From Acidobacteriota bacterium (GTDB taxonomy: Bacteria > Acidobacteriota > Terriglobia > Terriglobales > Acidobacteriaceae): DNA of 11,460 nucleotides. The stretch lies in the NCBI GenBank assembly GCA_003225615.1, contig QIAS01000285.1, positions 1 to 11,460 of the forward strand. The letters are read 5' to 3'. This document shows, piece after piece, positions 7,566 to 11,460 of this stretch. Numbering within the stretch: position 1 is the stretch's first letter; each line of letters opens with the position of its first letter. A program made the translations under genes and the position numbers. The notes under the pieces are model-generated. The model searched no databases and had not been told where the DNA came from. It saw only the letters and a list, made by a program, of their open reading frames with translations.

Positions 7566-8636
7566 ATGTCGCAGCGGCAAATCATGAGAGCCGTCGTTAT
7601 TCACCGGCACGGTGGGCCGGAGGTTTTAAAACTTGAGGCATCGTGGCCTCGGCCGGTTCCGGGGCCGGGAGAAATTCTCGTCAAAGTCGGGGCATGTGGA
7701 CTGAATTATCTGGATATCTTTGCTCGCAATGGAATGCCGGGTGAGGAAGTACCACTTCCTTTGATCACCGGGGGCGATATCTCGGGCACCGTCGTCGCCC
7801 ACGGACAAAACGTAACTTCTCCTGCTCTCGGCACTCCTGTAGTTCTCGATCCCAATTGGGGTTGCGGGGCTTGTGAATATTGTCACGACGGACTGCAGTT
7901 GAGCTGCCTGAGCGGTCACATGTTAGGCGAGCGTGACGATGGCGGGCTGGCGGAGTTCGTGAAGTGTCCGGCTACACAAGCTATCCCGATGCCCCCGGAG
8001 TACAAATTCGAGGAAGCTGCCGCCCTTCCTATCACGTTCGGGACCGCCTACCGCATGGTGATTACTCGCGGGCAAGTTCGGCCAGACGATGTAGTAGTGA
8101 TTCTTGGCGCCGGTGGCGGGGTGGGGATTGCGGCCTTGCAGCTGGCCAAGTTAGTTGGGGCGCGAGTGATTGACACTGCGTCCACTGAGAAGAAACTTGA
8201 GTGTGCTCGCAAACTCGGCGCCGATTATCTGGTGAACTATGTGACCGACAAAGAGTGGGACCAAACCATAAGAAAAATTACGGCCAAGCGCGGCGCGGAT
8301 GTCGTCATCGAGTCGGTTGGAGCGGCCAGTTGGGAAAAGAGCATTCGCTGTTTAGGAAAGGGAGGCCGGCTCGTGACCTGTGGAGCGACCTCGGGGCCGA
8401 TGGCCACTACCGATATCCGTTATGTTTTCCGCCGCGAACTCAACATTATCGGCAGCGACGGCTGGACGCACAATGAACTCCGTCGCGTGATTGGACTCGC
8501 TTTTCAGCGCAAGCTGGCGCCGGTAATCCACAGCGTCCTGCCGCTGGAGAAAATCGCGGAAGCCGAGCAACTACTCGAGGATCGGGCTGTCTTTGGCAAG
8601 GTCATCATCACTCCCGGAGCACCCGATGCTGCCTGA
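7566..8636 (+). CDS. Zinc-containing MDR-family NAD(P)H oxidoreductase (alcohol dehydrogenase/quinone reductase-like)
   Basis: The ATG at 7566 has AAGGTGGG six bases upstream and gives 356 residues; a second ATG at 7584 (MRAVVIHRHGGPEVL) is possible but has a weaker site. The N-terminal GroES-like domain contains GACGLNYLDIFARNGMPG. The structural-zinc lobe is complete, with C100, C103, C106 and C114 in the spacing of classical alcohol dehydrogenases. The Rossmann domain has the nucleotide motif ILGAGGGVGIAALQLAK. C44 aligns with the first catalytic-zinc ligand, but the usual GHE that holds the second ligand is GGD (ITGGDISG). A catalytic zinc is therefore doubtful, and quinone-reductase or enoyl-type hydride transfer is at least as likely as alcohol oxidation. 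The 3' end overlaps the CoA ligase start by 11 nt, so the two are probably translationally coupled and may share a pathway. The gene is intact. Confidence 0.88.
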   Translation: MSQRQIMRAVVIHRHGGPEVLKLEASWPRPVPGPGEILVKVGACGLNYLDIFARNGMPGEEVPLPLITGGDISGTVVAHGQNVTSPALGTPVVLDPNWGCGACEYCHDGLQLSCLSGHMLGERDDGGLAEFVKCPATQAIPMPPEYKFEEAAALPITFGTAYRMVITRGQVRPDDVVVILGAGGGVGIAALQLAKLVGARVIDTASTEKKLECARKLGADYLVNYVTDKEWDQTIRKITAKRGADVVIESVGAASWEKSIRCLGKGGRLVTCGATSGPMATTDIRYVFRRELNIIGSDGWTHNELRRVIGLAFQRKLAPVIHSVLPLEKIAEAEQLLEDRAVFGKVIITPGAPDAA

Positions 8637-10169
8637 TAACCTGGGCTACATTTTTCAGGACGCGCTTCGCTTGCATCCCTCGAGCGAGGTTTTGTTCCAG
8701 GACGACGTCCAGGTTACTTATACGACATTAGACGAGAACTGCAGCCACGTGGCGAGCGGCTTGCAGAAGCTAGGTGTCGAAGCAGGCGACCGTGTTGCTC
8801 TGCTGTTTGGAAACCACTATCGCTATATTGAGACGCTGCTGGGATGCATGCGTTGCAAGGCGATTGGAGTGCCTCTGAATGCCCGGCTCAGTGATGAGGC
8901 GCTGCTTTACATCATCTCTGATAGTGAGCCCAGGGTCTTCATCATCGGAAAGACCATGCTGGAAGCGGGATTGCGGCTGGCTCGAAAACTTCCCCGCGTG
9001 CGCATTGTGGTTGATTCCTCTTCTGGCGATGGATATTTGCCTTATGACGAGATGATCGAATCGGCAGCGGGCCAAGAATTCAATCGCACTCCCACAGCCT
9101 TTGACGACATTTGCATGCTTCCTTACACGTCGGGATCGACCGGCAAGCCTAAGGGAGTTCTGCTCACGCACGGCGGTCAGATATGGAACACCGACGTTGA
9201 GCGCAAGGCCATGATGCTGGACGAAACTGAGCGCGCACTCGTCGCCGTTCCGCTATACCACAAGAACGCAATGCTGGGAGCGGTGAAACCGTTTCTACTG
9301 GCTGGGGGGTCGATGGTGGTGCTGCATGGTTTTGATCCTGCCGAAGTGTTGCTCGCGATTCATCGGTTTCGTGCTACCTACATCACGGGGGTGCCCGCGA
9401 TGTACAAGATGATGTTGGCTCAACAGGAAGTCATGCCCGAGGTGGATGTGTCCTCGCTGCGCTACGCCGTTTGTGGCTCGGCGGAGGTTCCGGAAGAACT
9501 TCTCGAACGGTTCCGCCGTGTATTCGGATCGCCCATCGCCGAGAGTTACGGCCTCACAGAGGGCGGCCCAGTACCGGTGATTAATACCCGCTGGGGTCTG
9601 AAGAAGAGAGGAAGTTGCGGCCGCGAATTTCCGGGATGTGATGTGAAGTTGCTCGCAGAGGACGGAATTACCGAAGTAGGGCTGGACGAGGCGGGCGAAT
9701 TAGTTACACGTAACCCAGGTCTGGCTAGAGGCTGGCACAAAAATTCCGTGATGGTTGGCTCTACACCGGTGACCTTCTACGGAAGGACAAGGATGGATAC
9801 TTCTATTTTGTCGGTCGTCGAGACGACGTCATTGATGTTGGCGGAGAGAGAGTTTATCCCAAAGAGGTCGAGGACATTCTGCTGCGCCACGCGAACATCC
9901 GCGACGTTTGCGTGGTAGCGGCGCCTCATCCGGTTAAGGGAAAAGCTCCGGTCGCCTTCGTGGCGGAGCGGACACCGGGCGAAACCTCTGAACAGGAACT
10001 CCAAAACTTTTTCCTTTCCCGCGGTGCGGCGTTCGCTCACCCGCGCCGCGTCATTTTCCTGGAGAAGCTTCCTCTGAACAGTACGGGGAAGTTCGACCGG
10101 AAAAAGATGATGGAGATGGCTTCTGAACTTACTATAGAGCCGGGAGGAATCCCCCTTGGACGTCACTGA
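8626..10169 (+). pseudogene. AMP-forming acyl-CoA synthetase (ANL superfamily), interrupted by a frameshift
   Basis: Such enzymes activate a carboxylic acid with ATP to an acyl-AMP and pass it to CoA. The ATG at 8626 lies six bases after GGAG (8616-8619) and inside the end of the oxidoreductase gene; a TTG at 8593 is open but lacks support. The first frame carries the AMP/phosphate loop YTSGSTGKPKG (from Y167) and YGLTEGG (from Y308), then loses the family after N373 and stops at 9916-9918. The family resumes in another frame from about 9741: FRDGWLYTGD, the hinge GRRDDVIDVGGERVYPKEVE, and the C-terminal catalytic-lysine motif NSTGKFDRKK, ending at TGA 10167-10169. The segment between RGWHKN and FRDGW is about eight residues shorter than usual. 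One deletion of roughly 25 nt would explain both the short linker and the frame change; a single lost A in the A5 run at 9739-9743 explains only the frame. As written, the product lacks the C-terminal domain needed for thioester formation. Acyl substrate unknown. Confidence 0.87.
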
Positions 10170-10545
10170 CATAGGTCGTTCTCCCTACCAGGTTTTTTTG
10201 GGGATTAAGCTGCGGCGCGCGGATACGGAGGGAGTGGAGATTTTTCTTCCATTCCGGCAGGAATTTCTTCGCGAGGCTGAGTCCGATTGGTTGCACGGCG
10301 GCATTGTGAGCGCCCTGATCGACATCGCAGGCAACTATGCGGTCGAGGCAAAGGTTGGCGAGGGGGTGGCAACCGTCGACATGCGAGTTGACTATCTCCG
10401 TCCCAGTCGTGGGGACCTCACTGCCACCGCGACCGTGGTAAAACTCGGCAAAACAACGGCGCTGTCTGATGTGTGTGTCCGCGAGTTGAAGGGGGATTTG
10501 GTGGCGGTGGGCCGTGCCATGTACGCAGTTCCAACGAAAAAGTAG
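10156..10545 (+). CDS. PaaI-type hotdog-fold acyl-CoA thioesterase
   Basis: This is a 129-residue cytoplasmic protein of the usual size for the family. The TTG start at 10156 lies eight bases after GGGAGG (10142-10147) and within the last 14 nt of the ligase gene, which suggests coupled translation. The core helix reads LHGGIVSALIDIAGNYAV. H47-G-G and D56 match the HGG...D active-site spacing of PaaI-like thioesterases, where the Asp promotes hydrolysis of the thioester. VDMRVDYLRP is the typical central beta strand. The enzyme would release CoA from an acyl- or arylacyl-CoA. Sitting next to a CoA ligase, it may rescue CoA from dead-end products of the same pathway, as PaaI does in phenylacetate catabolism. 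That pathway analogy is inference; no other paa genes are present. The gene is intact and is the last gene of the plus-strand series. Confidence 0.9.
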   Translation: MDVTDIGRSPYQVFLGIKLRRADTEGVEIFLPFRQEFLREAESDWLHGGIVSALIDIAGNYAVEAKVGEGVATVDMRVDYLRPSRGDLTATATVVKLGKTTALSDVCVRELKGDLVAVGRAMYAVPTKK

Positions 10546-10581
10546 AGCCAAAGAGCCCATCAAGGACGGTGGTCTGGCTAC

Positions 10582-10595
10582 GCCGCGCCCGCGGC
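10582..10595. other. GC-rich hairpin between convergent genes
   Basis: GCCGC (10582-10586) and GCGGC (10591-10595) form a 5-bp stem around GCCC in the 56-bp gap between the thioesterase stop and the kinase stop. Neither strand has a T-run after the stem, so it is not a canonical intrinsic terminator. It may slow polymerase from both sides, but this is weak. Confidence 0.25.
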
Positions 10596-10601
10596 AACAT
10601 C

Positions 10602-11460
10602 TTAGGTCGGAGCCCCAGCCAGCGGGAGCCAGATTTGAAAACGCGTGTCACCGGGTTTGGAAGTAACCTGAATATTGCCACGGTGCTTCTTCACAAGTCG
10701 CTGGACAGTGTCCAGGCCAAGACCAGTGCCTTGTCCAACTCCTTTGGTGGTGAAAAATGGTTCAAAGATGTGCGGCTTGATCTCAGGTGAAATCCCGGGA
10801 CCGTTGTCGCCAATCTCCACTACCACGCAAGCATCCTCGCGATAAGTTCGAACTCGAAGCTCGCCTTTTCCTCCCATTGCGTCGATGGCATTGTCGATGA
10901 TGTTGGTCCAGACCTGATTGAGCTCGCTGCCGAAAGAATTCACGAGCAGGGGAACGCGCTGGTAATCGCGCTGCACGGCCACTCCTTGTTTCAACTTGTG
11001 ATTCAAGATCGTAAGCGTGGTTTCCAGGCTTCTTACAATATCGACGTTTTGCACCGGCGACTGGTCCATGTAGGTGTATTCCTTGATCGCACCCACCAAG
11101 TCCGAGATCCGCGACGTGCTGCTCTCGATTTCATGCAAGAGAGTTGCGACCTCCACAGAAGCGGCGATCCTGACCAGAGCGGCTCGCGCAGTGTCTGCAT
11201 CGAGGTTTGCGAACAGCGATTCCAGCACCTCCGGCTTGATATTTCTGCGCGCAAGGTCAGCTGCCAGCTGCCATAGATCGTTTTGCCCGTGACTGCGCAA
11301 TAAGGAGTCAATCTGATCCTCCAGGTCGCTGATGGTCAGAGCATCGGCCGGAACGACATCTTTTTGTGTGAACGAAGCTTCCAGTTTTTCGATTTCTGAC
11401 TTCTGCGCGGAAGTGAGATCACGCCTTCCCAACTCGACACTCGCGTTCTTGATTTTCTTT
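10602..11460 (-). CDS. Sensor histidine kinase, C-terminal part (DHp-associated helices and HATPase_c)
   Basis: The minus-strand frame is open through the right edge (the codons beyond the TTG at 11432 read KKIKNASVE), so the start lies outside; 285 residues are visible, ending at TAA 10602-10604. The ATP-binding domain is complete: N box in [16 protein letters not shown]1 box DNGPGI, F box FEPFFTTK, and G2 box GQGTGLGL. Upstream, [20 protein letters not shown] and [15 protein letters not shown] fit a kinase subgroup in which a long helical segment separates the phospho-accepting His box from the catalytic domain. No H-E-[LI]-N-N-P box is visible, so it probably lies to the right of 11460. 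From memory, relatives often carry cyclic-nucleotide-binding or receiver domains at the N-terminus. The gene points toward the metabolic series and ends 56 bp from it, so it is not in that transcript. Its signal and partner regulator are unknown. Confidence 0.88.
   Translation of the reverse strand, partial: KKIKNASVELGRRDLTSAQKSEIEKLEASFTQKDVVPADALTISDLEDQIDSLLRSHGQNDLWQLAADLARRNIKPEVLESLFANLDADTARAALVRIAASVEVATLLHEIESSTSRISDLVGAIKEYTYMDQSPVQNVDIVRSLETTLTILNHKLKQGVAVQRDYQRVPLLVNSFGSELNQVWTNIIDNAIDAMGGKGELRVRTYREDACVVVEIGDNGPGISPEIKPHIFEPFFTTKGVGQGTGLGLDTVQRLVKKHRGNIQVTSKPGDTRFQIWLPLAGAPT

Noticed and set aside
9738..9747. Programmed -1 frameshifting at the A5 run in the CoA ligase
   Set aside because: C AAA AAT is a poor slippery site, and the short linker at the same place points to a deletion instead.
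1..11460. CRISPR array, tRNA, rRNA, insertion sequence or attachment site
   Set aside because: No regularly spaced repeats, cloverleaf, rRNA-like stretch, transposase or terminal inverted repeats were recognised by eye.

Overview
The window is an 11.5 kb piece of a bacterial chromosome with moderate-to-high GC. Nearly all of it is coding, and seven consecutive plus-strand genes are packed like one transcription unit. The mix of families suggests a soil-type Acidobacteriota genome: secreted acetamidase/formamidase-like and M28-type proteins, a TIGR01976-type PLP enzyme, and a sensor kinase of the 'EYxYMDQ' type. That placement is recall-based inference; no rRNA or other marker gene is present.

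Layout. Positions 1-252 hold the 3' end of a small protein that may have a dimeric alpha/beta-barrel fold. Positions 311-1310 hold an exported acetamidase/formamidase-family gene broken by one frameshift near its 5' end. From 1404 to 10545 there is a tight plus-strand series: a secreted M28-like peptidase with a C-terminal PqqD-like winged helix (1404-3581), a class V PLP enzyme annotated in databases as cysteine desulfurase-like (3642-4913), an APC-family amino acid permease split by a frameshift (4938-6346), an MFS transporter (6359-7546), a zinc-containing MDR oxidoreductase (7566-8636), an acyl-CoA ligase split by a frameshift (8626-10169) and a PaaI-type hotdog thioesterase (10156-10545). 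Gaps shrink from 60 nt to 12 nt, and the last two junctions overlap by 11 and 14 nt. A convergent sensor histidine kinase enters from the right edge on the minus strand (10602-11460).

How it may work. The order is secreted hydrolase, PLP enzyme, two transporters, oxidoreductase, CoA ligase, thioesterase. It reads like a scavenging pathway: an amide or peptide is cut outside the cytoplasm, the product is imported, a PLP enzyme acts on an amino group, and the carbon skeleton is oxidised and activated as a CoA thioester. The substrate cannot be read from the sequence. The peptidase lacks some standard M28 metal ligands, and the PLP enzyme lacks the catalytic cysteine of true desulfurases, so the automatic names of both genes may mislead.

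Three of the eight plus-strand genes with a visible start are frameshifted, each repairable by a small indel. Either the sequence has indel errors or the locus is decaying. No tRNA, rRNA, CRISPR array, insertion sequence or long repeat was seen. All non-coding gaps are under 100 bp.
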